DNA from: Stieleria bergensis
GTDB lineage: Bacteria > Planctomycetota > Planctomycetia > Pirellulales > Pirellulaceae
Direction of reading: 5' to 3'
Assembly (NCBI GenBank): GCA_007745635.1
Contig: CP036272.1
Location: 5,290,806 to 5,354,805, forward strand
DNA length: 64,000 nt
Positions 55,673-64,000 of this stretch are shown piece by piece. How positions within the stretch are numbered: the first letter of the stretch is position 1; every line of letters begins with the position of its first letter. The position numbers and the translations under genes are program-made. Under the pieces are notes generated by a model, which worked only from the letters and a program-made list of their open reading frames with translations, ran no database searches and had not been told where the DNA came from.

Positions 55673-56155
55673 ATGGCTGTCGACATGTTCCTTGAAATCA
55701 AGGGCGAAATCAAAGGCGAATCTCAAGACAAGACACACAAGGACGAAATTGACGTTCTTGCGTGGAGCTGGGGTGTTTCACAATCTGGCTCTTTCCACGT
55801 CGGTGGCGGCGGTGGAGCTGGTAAAGCGAACTTCCAAGACATCTCGGTCACCAAGTGGATCGACAGCTCATCTCCAATCTTGATGCTGTACTGCTCCAAC
55901 GGTGACCACTTCAAAGAGGCCACCCTGACGGTCCGCAAAGCCGGCAAAAAACCTCTTGAGTACTTGATCCTGAAGATGAAGGACGTCCTGGTCACCAGCG
56001 TTAGCGTTGGCGGATCCGGTGGCGAAGATCGACTCACCGAAAATATTTCGCTTAACTTCCGCGAATTCAAGTACGAATACACGCCGCAGAAAGAAGACGG
56101 AACGGCGGAAGCCAAGAAAGAGTTCAAGTGGAACATCGCCACGAACTCTGCGTGA
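55673..56155 (+). CDS. hcp: T6SS inner-tube protein Hcp
   Basis: 160 residues and a textbook Hcp1-type sequence: MAVDMFLEIKGEIKGESQDK, EIDVLAWSWGVSQSG, a Gly-rich loop (HVGGGGGAGKANFQD), KPLEYLILKMKDVLVTSVSV and GGEDRLTENISLNF. Hexamers stack to form the tube within the sheath. AAGGAA precedes the ATG. A strong terminator directly follows, suggesting a separately abundant transcript. Confidence 0.98.
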   Translation: MAVDMFLEIKGEIKGESQDKTHKDEIDVLAWSWGVSQSGSFHVGGGGGAGKANFQDISVTKWIDSSSPILMLYCSNGDHFKEATLTVRKAGKKPLEYLILKMKDVLVTSVSVGGSGGEDRLTENISLNFREFKYEYTPQKEDGTAEAKKEFKWNIATNSA

Positions 56156-56516
56156 TCTAGCGTGCGTCTTGAGCCCAACGGCTCAAAACGCCATCCGCTC
56201 AAAACGGTGCATCAATGCGTGGCATACGCAGGGATGCACCGTTTTTTTGTGCACCGCTTTTTTGTACACCAAACTTGTACCGGGTGGCGCGATTAAGACG
56301 ACCACGACGGCAACCCTGCGCTGTTTTGCGATATGATGAACGCTGAAGCTTTGCGGATCAGGCAAACTCACCGATCAATCAAAGGTTGGGAGACCGCTAC
56401 GAATCCATTCGGTGACCGGCGTTCCTGATCTGCGAGACACACGACTAAGCTCACCCAACTTCATCACCACTGGCTACCACCAGAGATCATCGCGACGCCT
56501 GCATTGACAGTGCTCG
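56156..56516. other. Gap between hcp and tagJ
   Basis: 361 bp holding the hcp terminator and then about 270 bp with no gene, in which the promoter for the tagJ-tssE-tssF-tssG-clpV group is expected but not identified. Confidence 0.5.
56201..56248 (+). terminator. Strong compound terminator after hcp
   Basis: AAAACGGTGCATC (56201-56213) pairs perfectly with GATGCACCGTTTT (56233-56245), and inside the loop TGCGT (56216-56220) pairs with ACGCA (56226-56230). A run of seven Ts follows at 56242-56248. Confidence 0.92.
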
Positions 56517-57404
56517 TTGCCACCCATTGCCAACACAACCAAATTCATGATTGCCGAAGATTATTTGCGTGAAGGAAAGCTTGACGAAGCTTTTGCAGAG
56601 TTAAAGAAAGTTGTGCAGGCTAACCCGGCCGATGCCAAGTATCGCGTCTTCCTGTTTCAGATGATGACCGTGCTGGGCAAATGGGAAAGCGCCTTAACAC
56701 AACTGGAACTCTCCGGCGAACTCGATGCCGGTAATTTGGCCATGGTCCAGGCTTATCGAGAAGCCATTCGTTGCGAAGTGCTACGTCACAAAGTCATGTC
56801 CGGTGATCGACAACCGATGATCTTTGGTGAACCAGAGCCCTGGATCGCGATGATGCTTGAAGCGTTCAAGTTGCAAGCAACCGGCCACCTTCCTCAAGCC
56901 TGCCAGCTTCGAGCTGAAGCACTCGAACAGGCGCCAGCTGTCAGCGGCACTCTGATTGATTCGGACGAGAAACCTGTCCGTTTTGAATGGATCTGCGACT
57001 CCGACCCGCGACTAGGCCCCATCCTGGAAACGCTGATTAACGGTCAGTATTACTGGGTCCCCATGCATCGCATCGCAAAGATCACCATCGATCCGCCAAG
57101 CGATCTACGCGACTTTGTATGGAGCGCTGCTCATTTCACTTGGTCCAACGGCGGAGAGACCTTTGGGATGATCCCCAGTCGATATCCGGGCTCGGAGACC
57201 AGCGAAGACGCGGCGATTCGACTTTCACGCAAAACAGACTGGGAGTGCGTGGGCGATGAAGCCGACCCTAGCCAATACATTGGACATGGCCAACGCATGC
57301 TGGCGACCGATGTGGATGAGTTTGCCTTATTTCAGATTCGATCTTTGGAACTGGATGTCGAAATGGAACAGGCCGATCCTGAACCGGATGATGAGACCAA
57401 CTGA
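56517..57404 (+). CDS. tagJ: T6SS accessory protein TagJ (ImpE/SciE)
   Basis: The 295-residue product matches the ImpE/SciE family: AEDYLREGKLDEAFAELKKV (TPR-like start), FGEPEPWIAMMLEAF, FEWICDSDPRLGPILETLIN, GQYYWVPMHRI and HFTWSNGGETFGMIPSRYPG, then GQRMLATDVDEF. In other systems TagJ binds the sheath protein TssB and the ClpV ATPase. The frame begins at TTG 56517; an in-frame ATG at 56547 is the alternative and would drop ten residues. Its stop overlaps the tssE start codon by one base. Confidence 0.92.
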   Translation: MPPIANTTKFMIAEDYLREGKLDEAFAELKKVVQANPADAKYRVFLFQMMTVLGKWESALTQLELSGELDAGNLAMVQAYREAIRCEVLRHKVMSGDRQPMIFGEPEPWIAMMLEAFKLQATGHLPQACQLRAEALEQAPAVSGTLIDSDEKPVRFEWICDSDPRLGPILETLINGQYYWVPMHRIAKITIDPPSDLRDFVWSAAHFTWSNGGETFGMIPSRYPGSETSEDAAIRLSRKTDWECVGDEADPSQYIGHGQRMLATDVDEFALFQIRSLELDVEMEQADPEPDDETN

Positions 57405-57901
57405 TGGCAGAACTGACCGCCCAAGAACGCCTGTTCCCATCGCTGCTGGATCGTTTGACCGATGACCACCGCGAGTCAACCGTGGAATCACGCGATCAAA
57501 AAGTCTTTTCGATTCACAAGTTGCGAGCTGCGGTGCTGCGAGACCTGGCCTGGCTGATGAACACCACACACATCGAAGCCAAGACAGACCTGACGCCGTT
57601 TCCACACGTTCAAGCAAGCGTCATCAACTATGGCATTCCTGACATGACCGGAAAGACAATCTCCGGTTTGGAAGTCAACCAATTCGAAACCGTGATCCGC
57701 CAATCCATTTTGAATTTTGAACCACGTATCATTCCCCATACATTGGGCGTGCGTGGCAAGAAGCAAAGCGAGTCTTATCACGGCAACTCGTTGACCTTCG
57801 AAATTGAAGGCGAAATGTGGGCCAAGCCCTTTCCAGAACGTCTGTTCTTACGTTCTGAGTTGGACTTGGAAACTGGAACGGTGACCATTGTTGAAGCGTA
57901 A
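57404..57901 (+). CDS. tssE: T6SS baseplate wedge protein TssE (gp25-like)
   Basis: 165 residues with the gp25-like pattern: HKLRAAVLRDLAWLMNTTHI, VINYGIPDMTGKT and RQSILNFEPRIIP. TssE forms the wedge with TssF and TssG and starts sheath assembly. The ATG shares its A with the tagJ stop, so translation is coupled. tssF follows after 14 bp. Confidence 0.95.
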   Translation: MAELTAQERLFPSLLDRLTDDHRESTVESRDQKVFSIHKLRAAVLRDLAWLMNTTHIEAKTDLTPFPHVQASVINYGIPDMTGKTISGLEVNQFETVIRQSILNFEPRIIPHTLGVRGKKQSESYHGNSLTFEIEGEMWAKPFPERLFLRSELDLETGTVTIVEA

Positions 57902-57915
57902 CGGAGAACGTTGGC

Positions 57916-59802
57916 ATGGACCCACGTCTACTTAATTTTTACAACCAAGAATTGCAGTTCGTTCGTGAATCGGGCGCTGAGTTCGCCAAGCAATATCCCA
58001 AGATTGCGGGTCGCATCGGGCTGGATGAGTTCGATTGCGCTGACCCTTATGTGGAACGCTTGTTCGAGGGGTTTGCGTTTTTAGCAGCGCGCGTGCAGCT
58101 GAAAATGAACGCCGAGTTCCCTCGGTTCACCGAACACCTGCTGGAAACGGTGTTTCCCAACTACCTGGCGCCCACGCCCTCGATGGCAGTGGTCCAGATG
58201 CACCCCGACCTGAACGAAGGTGCTTTGGCGGACGGTTTCACGCTTCCACGGCATTCTGTTTTGCAAGGCTTACTGGGCAAAGGCGAACAGACACGTTGCA
58301 CCTATCGCACCGCACATGATGTGGAACTCTGGCCCTTGGTTCTGCAACAGGCTGACTATTTCCCCCGCGATGTCGCTGCCTTACAGCTGCCAGATCACCC
58401 GGACGTGAAGGCGGCTTTGGTCCTGCGTTTCCAGACCTCCGCGGGTGCCAAGTTCAACCAGCTGTCGCTGGATCAACTGCCACTTTTCTTGCAGGGCACC
58501 AGCGACATTCCCTCGCGTCTGTACGAAGAATTACTTGCCAATGCGATCGGCATTGCAGTCAGACCATACAGCACTGGCGGAGAGCAGAATACGAACTGGA
58601 ATCTACGCATCGACAAGAAATGCGTCACGCCACAAGGTTTCGCCACCGACCAAGCGTTGCTGCCCAATGAAGCGCGTTCTTTCGAAGGCTACCGTTTGCT
58701 ACAGGAATACTTTGCGTTTCCTGAACGGTTTATGTTCACCCAACTCAATGGGCTCAATCAGCAGCTGCGTACCTGCGAGACCGAGACGATTGAAGTCGCG
58801 ATCTTGCTTCGACACGGCGACTCCTTGCTGGCCAACCGTGTGAACGAGTCACACTTTGCCTTGTTTGCCACACCGGTGATCAATCTGTTTGAAAAGCGTG
58901 CGGACCGAATCCTGCTGTCCGATCGCTTTCATGAATACCAAGTCATACCCGATCGCACGCGGCCATTGGACTTCGAAGTTTATAGCATCCAAGACGTTGC
59001 CGGCTATTCCACCGGCAATGAAAACGAACGGCCCTTTCTGCCGTTCTATGCGATGAACGATTCGGTACACAAAGCAGAAGACCAAGGCTATTACACTCTC
59101 CTTCGCCGCCCGCGTGTGGTATCGGATCGCAATCGAGCCTCCGGACCGCGCAGCAGTTACATCGGCAGTGAAACTTTCATGATGCTAGTCGATGGTCAAG
59201 AGCACGCCTTGTCACACGACCTGCGACAAGTGGGCTTGCAAACCTTGTGCACCAATCGCGACTTGCCTTTGCAGCTTCCACTGGGCCTTGGGAATACCGA
59301 CTTCAATTTGGAAGTCAGTGCACCGATTGATCAAATCCGCTGTATCGCTGGGCCGTCCAAACCCAGCCCGCCGCGAACCTTCGAAGGTGGTGAAACCGTG
59401 TGGCGTTTGATCAGCCATTTGTCGCTCAACTACCTAAGCCTGACCGACAGCAAACAGGGTGGTGCGGCTGCCATGCGTGAGTTGCTGTCACTGTACGTGG
59501 ACCGCAATGATCACCAGGCGATGAAACAAGTGGACGCGTTGCGCTCCGTGATGTCTGAACCCGTGATTCGCCCCATTCAGTCCTCCGGGCCGATGAACTT
59601 TGGTCGCGGACTTCAAATCACGGTTTCCCTGGATGAATCCGGATTTGAAGGGACAGGGTCCTTCTTGATGGCATCGGTACTGAACGAATTCTTTACCAAG
59701 TACGTTTCGATCAACTCCTTTATCGAAACGGTTTTACAGACAACTGAACGTGGCGAGGTAGCAAAATGGCCGACCAGGATGGGACAGCGCCACGCGCTGT
59801 AG
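57916..59802 (+). CDS. tssF: T6SS baseplate wedge protein TssF (VasA/ImpG)
   Basis: 628 residues. The start MDPRLLNFYNQELQFVRESG and FAKQYPKIAGRIGLDEFDC, with DPYVERLFEGFAFLAARVQL, is the hallmark of TssF. FPNYLAPTPSMAVVQMHPD and ISHLSLNYLSL also match. CGGAGA lies ~10 bases before the ATG. Its end overlaps the tssG start by 37 bp. Confidence 0.96.
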   Translation: MDPRLLNFYNQELQFVRESGAEFAKQYPKIAGRIGLDEFDCADPYVERLFEGFAFLAARVQLKMNAEFPRFTEHLLETVFPNYLAPTPSMAVVQMHPDLNEGALADGFTLPRHSVLQGLLGKGEQTRCTYRTAHDVELWPLVLQQADYFPRDVAALQLPDHPDVKAALVLRFQTSAGAKFNQLSLDQLPLFLQGTSDIPSRLYEELLANAIGIAVRPYSTGGEQNTNWNLRIDKKCVTPQGFATDQALLPNEARSFEGYRLLQEYFAFPERFMFTQLNGLNQQLRTCETETIEVAILLRHGDSLLANRVNESHFALFATPVINLFEKRADRILLSDRFHEYQVIPDRTRPLDFEVYSIQDVAGYSTGNENERPFLPFYAMNDSVHKAEDQGYYTLLRRPRVVSDRNRASGPRSSYIGSETFMMLVDGQEHALSHDLRQVGLQTLCTNRDLPLQLPLGLGNTDFNLEVSAPIDQIRCIAGPSKPSPPRTFEGGETVWRLISHLSLNYLSLTDSKQGGAAAMRELLSLYVDRNDHQAMKQVDALRSVMSEPVIRPIQSSGPMNFGRGLQITVSLDESGFEGTGSFLMASVLNEFFTKYVSINSFIETVLQTTERGEVAKWPTRMGQRHAL

Positions 59803-60845
59803 CGGACACGTTGCAAGGGATGTACGACCATCCCTACCGCTTTCATTTTTATCATGCCATGCGTCTGCTCGAGCGCATGTTCCCCGATTCACCTCGTCTT
59901 GGCGACAGCGTGCGCATTGACGATGACATCGTTCGGTTGAGTCACAAACCGTCGCTCAAGTTCGCACCGGCAGCGGTCAGTACGTTCAAGCCTCCACAGT
60001 CTCGCGTCGAAGAACTGCTTGACGAAAGTGAACTCGGTCATTTCCAAGATCAGCAACCCCAATCCGCTGGGGAAATGGGCGTTGAGTTCTTTGGGCTCAC
60101 CGGCCCCAACGGCCCCCTACCGCTGCACCTGACCGAATATGCTCAAGATCGGATTCGGCATCACGATGACCCGACGTTCGCTGCCTTCCTAGACATTTTC
60201 CATCACCGACTTCTGTCACTGTTTTATCGTGCCTGGGCCAACGCCAATCCCGTCACCCATCGAGATCGCCCTGGTGAAGATCGCTACTCGGTGTTCGTTG
60301 GTTCCATGATGGGACTTGGCCAGGATTCGCTACGTGACCGTGACGCTCTACCTGATTTCGCCAAACTGTTTTATTCGGGCAACTTCTCTTGTCAAAGCAA
60401 GTCACCCGAGCGTCTGCAGTCGATGCTGTCTGAGTACTTCGGCGTTCCCTGCCAGATAGAAGAGTTTGTCGGCCAGTGGGTTGCACTTCCCAGCGAATGC
60501 TATTTTCGCCTTGGTGATGATCCAGCCAGCGCAACACTCGGAGAAGCCTGCACGTTAGGATCACATGTTTGGAATTGCCAACAAAAATTTCGAGTCACCG
60601 TTGGTCCGGTCAATTGGCAGGACTTTCAACGCATGCTACCCGGTGGCGCAAGCTTAGATCGCCTGACAGCAATGGTTCGAAATTACATTGGCGACGAATG
60701 GAATTGGGACTTAAACATCGTGTTACAGCGTGAAGACGTTCCATCTTGGCAACTGGGCGAAGGACAACTCGGACAGACAGTCTGGTCCGACGCAGCAGGT
60801 GTCAAACAAGATTCTCGTGACCTCTTGATCGCCGGTAATCGCTAA
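59766..60845 (+). CDS. tssG: T6SS baseplate wedge protein TssG (VasB/ImpH)
   Basis: 359 residues with YDHPYRFHFYHAMRLLERMF, RLSHKPSLKFAPAAVSTF, MGVEFFGLTGPNGPLPLHLT and FLDIFHHRLLSLFYRAWANA, matching TssG in order and length. It bridges TssF dimers and TssK. The start lies inside the end of tssF in another frame, as commonly seen for this pair. Confidence 0.95.
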   Translation: MADQDGTAPRAVADTLQGMYDHPYRFHFYHAMRLLERMFPDSPRLGDSVRIDDDIVRLSHKPSLKFAPAAVSTFKPPQSRVEELLDESELGHFQDQQPQSAGEMGVEFFGLTGPNGPLPLHLTEYAQDRIRHHDDPTFAAFLDIFHHRLLSLFYRAWANANPVTHRDRPGEDRYSVFVGSMMGLGQDSLRDRDALPDFAKLFYSGNFSCQSKSPERLQSMLSEYFGVPCQIEEFVGQWVALPSECYFRLGDDPASATLGEACTLGSHVWNCQQKFRVTVGPVNWQDFQRMLPGGASLDRLTAMVRNYIGDEWNWDLNIVLQREDVPSWQLGEGQLGQTVWSDAAGVKQDSRDLLIAGNR

Positions 60846-60984
60846 CCGGTTGTTCCCGCCCAACGGACCAACCAAAGGTCAAGAAGTCAGAGCAATTACA
60901 ACGCGGTTTTGGATTCCCACGAACCCAGCCTCGTTATCAACCACCCATTTACCTCACAACTTCTCTCGACCGAGGGTCTCTGCT

Positions 60985-63744
60985 TTGTCTGATATTAGTC
61001 GCACCGCGCTGTTCGGAAAACTCAATCGTGTTGGTTACCAGTCCATTGAAAGCGCCACTGTCTTCTGCAAGATGCGCGGCAATCCCTATGTTGAACTGGT
61101 GCACTGGATCCATCAAATCCTGCAACTTGAAGACTCGGATCTGCATCATGTCGTCAAGGAGTTTGACATCAACCCTTCGCGGTTGGTCAAAGACTTGACA
61201 CAATCGTTGGATCAATTGCCACGGGGCTCGACCTCCATTTCAGATTTGTCATCACACATCGAAGAAGCCGTAGAGCGTAGTTGGGTGTATGGCACGCTGA
61301 TGTTTGGCGAAACCCAAGTCCGCACCGGCCATTTGGTTGTGGGGATGCTGAAGACCCGTTCCCTGAAAAACGCCCTGCTGGCGATTTCGGGTGAGTTTGA
61401 AAAAATCAAGCTCGAGAAATTGACCGAGAGATTTGCCGAAATCGTCAGTGGATCTCCTGAAGAGTCACTTTCTGCCAGCGACGGTTTCCAAACCGGTGGC
61501 GGTGCGGCTCCCGGCGAAGCCAGTGGCGCGATGGCCCCTGCTCAAATGGGCAAGCAAGAGGCGCTCAAACAGTTCACCGTTGACTTGACCCAGCGAGCTC
61601 GCGATGGCGAGATCGATCCCATCGTTGGCCGCGACGAAGAAATTCGTCAGATCATTGACATCCTGATGCGTCGTCGACAGAACAATCCCATCCTGACCGG
61701 TGAAGCCGGTGTCGGTAAGACCGCTGTCGTCGAGGGCTTTGCACTCAAAATCGCCAGCGGAGATGTCCCACCGAGTCTGCAAGACGTCTCGCTGTTGTCA
61801 CTTGACGTGGGCTTGCTGCAAGCGGGCGCCAGCATGAAGGGTGAATTCGAAAACCGCCTCAAGCAAGTCATTGAGGAAGTTCAATCGTCAACCAAACCCA
61901 TCATCATGTTCATCGATGAAGCTCACACGCTGGTCGGTGCTGGCGGAGCGGCCGGCACAGGTGACGCTGCCAACTTGCTCAAGCCAGCCTTGGCACGTGG
62001 AACACTGCGAACCGTCGCCGCAACCACTTGGGCAGAATACAAGAAGCACATTGAAAAGGACCCCGCACTGACCCGTCGTTTTCAGGTCGTTCAAGTCGAA
62101 GAGCCTAGCGAAGAACGCGCAATCCTGATGATGCGCGGCATCACCTCGACTTTGGAAAAACACCACAAAGTCAAGATCCTTGATGAAGCCCTGGAAGCCG
62201 CAGTCCGCCTTTCCCACCGCTACATTCCAGCCCGGCAACTGCCGGACAAATCGGTCAGCCTGCTGGACACCGCCGCCGCACGTGTGGCGATCAGCCAACA
62301 CGCCGTGCCTGCCGAAGTCGACGACTGCCAGAAACGGATCGACGCACTGAACACCGAACTCAAGATCATCGCCGATGAACACTTGGTAGGCGTTGACACC
62401 GATGAACGCGAGAAACGTGCCAGCACGCTTTTGTCCGAAGAAACAGAGCGTTTGGCAACCCTCACCGCACGTTGGAATGAAGAAAAAGATCTCGTTCATC
62501 AAGTGCTTGAGGTGCGTGCTAAACTGCGTGGACAAACCGCTAAAGTTGAAGGCACTGACAGCAACCTCGAACAAGCCGCTGATGCTGTGGCAACCGAAGT
62601 CGAAGTGCAGACTGCAGAGGGCAGCGGCCCCGTTGAAGAATTGACTGAGGAACAACGTGCAGAATTGCTGGGGCAATTGCAAGGATTGCAACAGCAACTG
62701 AGTGAACTGCAAGGCGAATCGCCGTTGATCCTGCCGACTGTCGATGAACAAGCGGTGGGTTCAGTCGTCGAAGACTGGACGGGCATCCCAGTGGGCCGAA
62801 TGGTCAAAGACGAAGTCGAAACCGTTCTGCAACTGGCCGACATTCTAAATGAACGGATTATCGGCCAAACACACGCCCTGAAGATGATTGCAAAACGCAT
62901 TCAGACATCGCGTGCTGGCTTGGACAATCCCAACAAACCCATCGGGGTGTTCATGCTGGCCGGCCCTTCAGGGGTCGGTAAGACTGAAACCGCTCTCGCC
63001 CTAGCAGAAGCACTCTACGGCGGTGAGCAAAACGTGATCACGATTAACATGAGCGAGTTCCAAGAAGCTCATACCGTCAGCACGCTGAAAGGGGCCCCTC
63101 CCGGATACGTCGGCTATGGTGAAGGAGGAATCCTGACCGAAGCAGTCCGTCGTCGCCCCTACAGCGTGGTGTTGCTAGACGAAGTCGAAAAGGCACACAG
63201 CGATGTCCACGAAATCTTCTTCCAAGTCTTCGACAAAGGCTGGATGGAAGATGGCGAAGGACGTCAAATTGACTTCAAGAACACCTTGATCTTGTTGACC
63301 ACCAATGCCGGTACCGACATGGTGATGAACATGTGCAAGGATCCAGAACTCAAACCCGATCCCGAAGGACTTTCCAAAGCGCTGCGTGAACCGCTGCTGA
63401 AGGTTTTCCCACCGGCTCTGCTTGGCCGAATCGTCGCCATTCCGTACTACCCACTGAGTGACGAAATGATTGACGCCATCGCTCGTTTACAGCTGGGGCG
63501 CGTTGAAAAGCGGATCTCGGCAACACACGGCATTCCATTCAGCTTTGACGATGACGTGATCAAGCTGATCGCCAGCCGTTGCACCGAATTGGATAGCGGA
63601 GGCCGAATGATTGACTCCATCCTAACCAATACCGTTCTGCCACAAATCAGCGGTGAGTTCTTGACTCGCATGATGAAAGGCCAGAGCATCGACAAGGTTC
63701 ACGTCAGCGTCACCGATGGCGAGTTCGATTATTCGTTCGAATAA
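60985..63744 (+). CDS. clpV: T6SS AAA+ sheath-recycling ATPase ClpV/TssH
   Basis: I start at TTG 60985 (MSDISRTALFGKLNRVGYQS), because ClpV proteins begin just this way and GAGGG sits eight bases upstream; the frame is open back to 60850. The 919-residue product has the ClpV-type N domain that binds the TssC tail (ATVFCKMRGNPYVELVHWI), a first AAA domain with Walker A GEAGVGKT at ~239 and Walker B MFIDEAHTLVGAGG, a middle coiled-coil domain, and a second AAA domain with GPSGVGKTE at ~660 and VVLLDEVEKAH. It disassembles contracted sheaths. Both ATP sites look intact. Confidence 0.97.
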   Translation: MSDISRTALFGKLNRVGYQSIESATVFCKMRGNPYVELVHWIHQILQLEDSDLHHVVKEFDINPSRLVKDLTQSLDQLPRGSTSISDLSSHIEEAVERSWVYGTLMFGETQVRTGHLVVGMLKTRSLKNALLAISGEFEKIKLEKLTERFAEIVSGSPEESLSASDGFQTGGGAAPGEASGAMAPAQMGKQEALKQFTVDLTQRARDGEIDPIVGRDEEIRQIIDILMRRRQNNPILTGEAGVGKTAVVEGFALKIASGDVPPSLQDVSLLSLDVGLLQAGASMKGEFENRLKQVIEEVQSSTKPIIMFIDEAHTLVGAGGAAGTGDAANLLKPALARGTLRTVAATTWAEYKKHIEKDPALTRRFQVVQVEEPSEERAILMMRGITSTLEKHHKVKILDEALEAAVRLSHRYIPARQLPDKSVSLLDTAAARVAISQHAVPAEVDDCQKRIDALNTELKIIADEHLVGVDTDEREKRASTLLSEETERLATLTARWNEEKDLVHQVLEVRAKLRGQTAKVEGTDSNLEQAADAVATEVEVQTAEGSGPVEELTEEQRAELLGQLQGLQQQLSELQGESPLILPTVDEQAVGSVVEDWTGIPVGRMVKDEVETVLQLADILNERIIGQTHALKMIAKRIQTSRAGLDNPNKPIGVFMLAGPSGVGKTETALALAEALYGGEQNVITINMSEFQEAHTVSTLKGAPPGYVGYGEGGILTEAVRRRPYSVVLLDEVEKAHSDVHEIFFQVFDKGWMEDGEGRQIDFKNTLILLTTNAGTDMVMNMCKDPELKPDPEGLSKALREPLLKVFPPALLGRIVAIPYYPLSDEMIDAIARLQLGRVEKRISATHGIPFSFDDDVIKLIASRCTELDSGGRMIDSILTNTVLPQISGEFLTRMMKGQSIDKVHVSVTDGEFDYSFE

Positions 63745-63822
63745 TCGTCCCAGTCACACCGCCGTGCTAAGCACGCACCAAGAAACCCTGGCAACGCCAA
63801 CCGCAACCAGCCACAACAAAAC

Positions 63823-63842
63823 CCTCCCCGGCCGGCGGGAGG
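63823..63842. repeat. Hairpin after clpV
   Basis: CCTCCC (63823-63828) pairs with GGGAGG (63837-63842), with a palindromic CGGCCGGC-like loop (63829-63836). No T run follows. Confidence 0.5.
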
Positions 63843-63868
63843 ATGTTGGTGGTAGCGCCGTTGACTGA

Positions 63869-63890
63869 ACTCTCCCGCTGGCGGGAGAGT
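63869..63890. repeat. Perfect 10-bp hairpin after clpV
   Basis: ACTCTCCCGC (63869-63878) pairs with GCGGGAGAGT (63881-63890) over a two-base loop, followed by CGAGCGTTAGCGAGGTGAGG. The style is that of a dispersed intergenic element; the absence of a T tract argues against a classic terminator. Confidence 0.65.
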
Positions 63891-64000
63891 CGAGCGTTAG
63901 CGAGGTGAGGGGAGTGCCGGGATAAAACCGGATTGAGATAGGGAATGAAAGTGTCCTACGTAGAAAGTCTAGCCAACTGCTATGGCCTCCATCGGAGGTG

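Larger units (their letters stand above)
63745..64000. other. 3' end of window after clpV
   Basis: 256 bp without a gene. It contains two inverted repeats, 63823-63842 and 63869-63890, and no start of vgrG or another T6SS gene that I can see. Confidence 0.6.

Noticed and set aside
61888..62751. 287-residue minus-strand frame opposite clpV
   Set aside because: Antisense to the ClpV AAA domains; no independent support.

Overview
The window looks like chromosomal DNA of a planctomycete of the Rhodopirellula/Pirellulaceae type. Sequence-level grounds are the moderate GC content, a planctomycete-style secreted-protein N-terminus (LEQRQMLAA) followed by a dockerin, an ECF sigma factor overlapping a Ser/Thr kinase gene, a second WD40 kinase, a sulfatase, an alpha-operon ribosomal cluster without rpsD, and many weak ribosome binding sites with GTG/TTG starts. 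Genus placement is inference.

Layout. 1-9522: 3' part of a giant repeat-built surface protein. 9566-15787: WD40 Ser/Thr kinase. 16053-18233: secreted haem peroxidase with a dockerin. 18605-22430: ECF sigma factor and kinase with a 23-bp overlap. 22420-25502 (minus): SGNH esterase, tRNA-dihydrouridine synthase and an outer-membrane barrel. 25779-31047: kdsD, kdsC and a large membrane-anchored protein, an arrangement that recalls the E. coli kdsD-kdsC-lptC order for Kdo/LPS. 31078-37647: orphan RegA-like regulator, sulfatase, thioesterase, NHL propeller, TIM-barrel protein and Nudix hydrolase. 37860-39816: trxA, thyA and folA. 40163-43140: rpsM, rpsK, rpoA and rplQ, closed by a strong terminator.

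43304-63744 is a type VI secretion locus in two divergent arms. The minus arm is tssK, tssL and a very unusual tssM-like gene. The plus arm is tssA, tssB, tssC, hcp, tagJ, tssE, tssF, tssG and clpV. Between the arms lies a gene for an 876-residue secreted protein with a long disordered region and a C-terminal outer-membrane barrel. Sheath, tube, baseplate and recycling ATPase all look intact. No vgrG, PAAR, effector/immunity pair or tssJ is visible.

The most notable observation is the TssM-like protein. It keeps the IcmF membrane topology and recognisable pieces of the IcmF NTPase domain, but the three GTP-binding motifs are lost, the domain is split by about 310 residues of Pro/Ala/Ser-rich linker, and the protein stops right after the third membrane helix, so the whole periplasmic domain is missing. 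With no TssJ visible and a barrel protein encoded between the two arms, the locus may use a different trans-envelope anchor. That is a hypothesis, not something the sequence proves.
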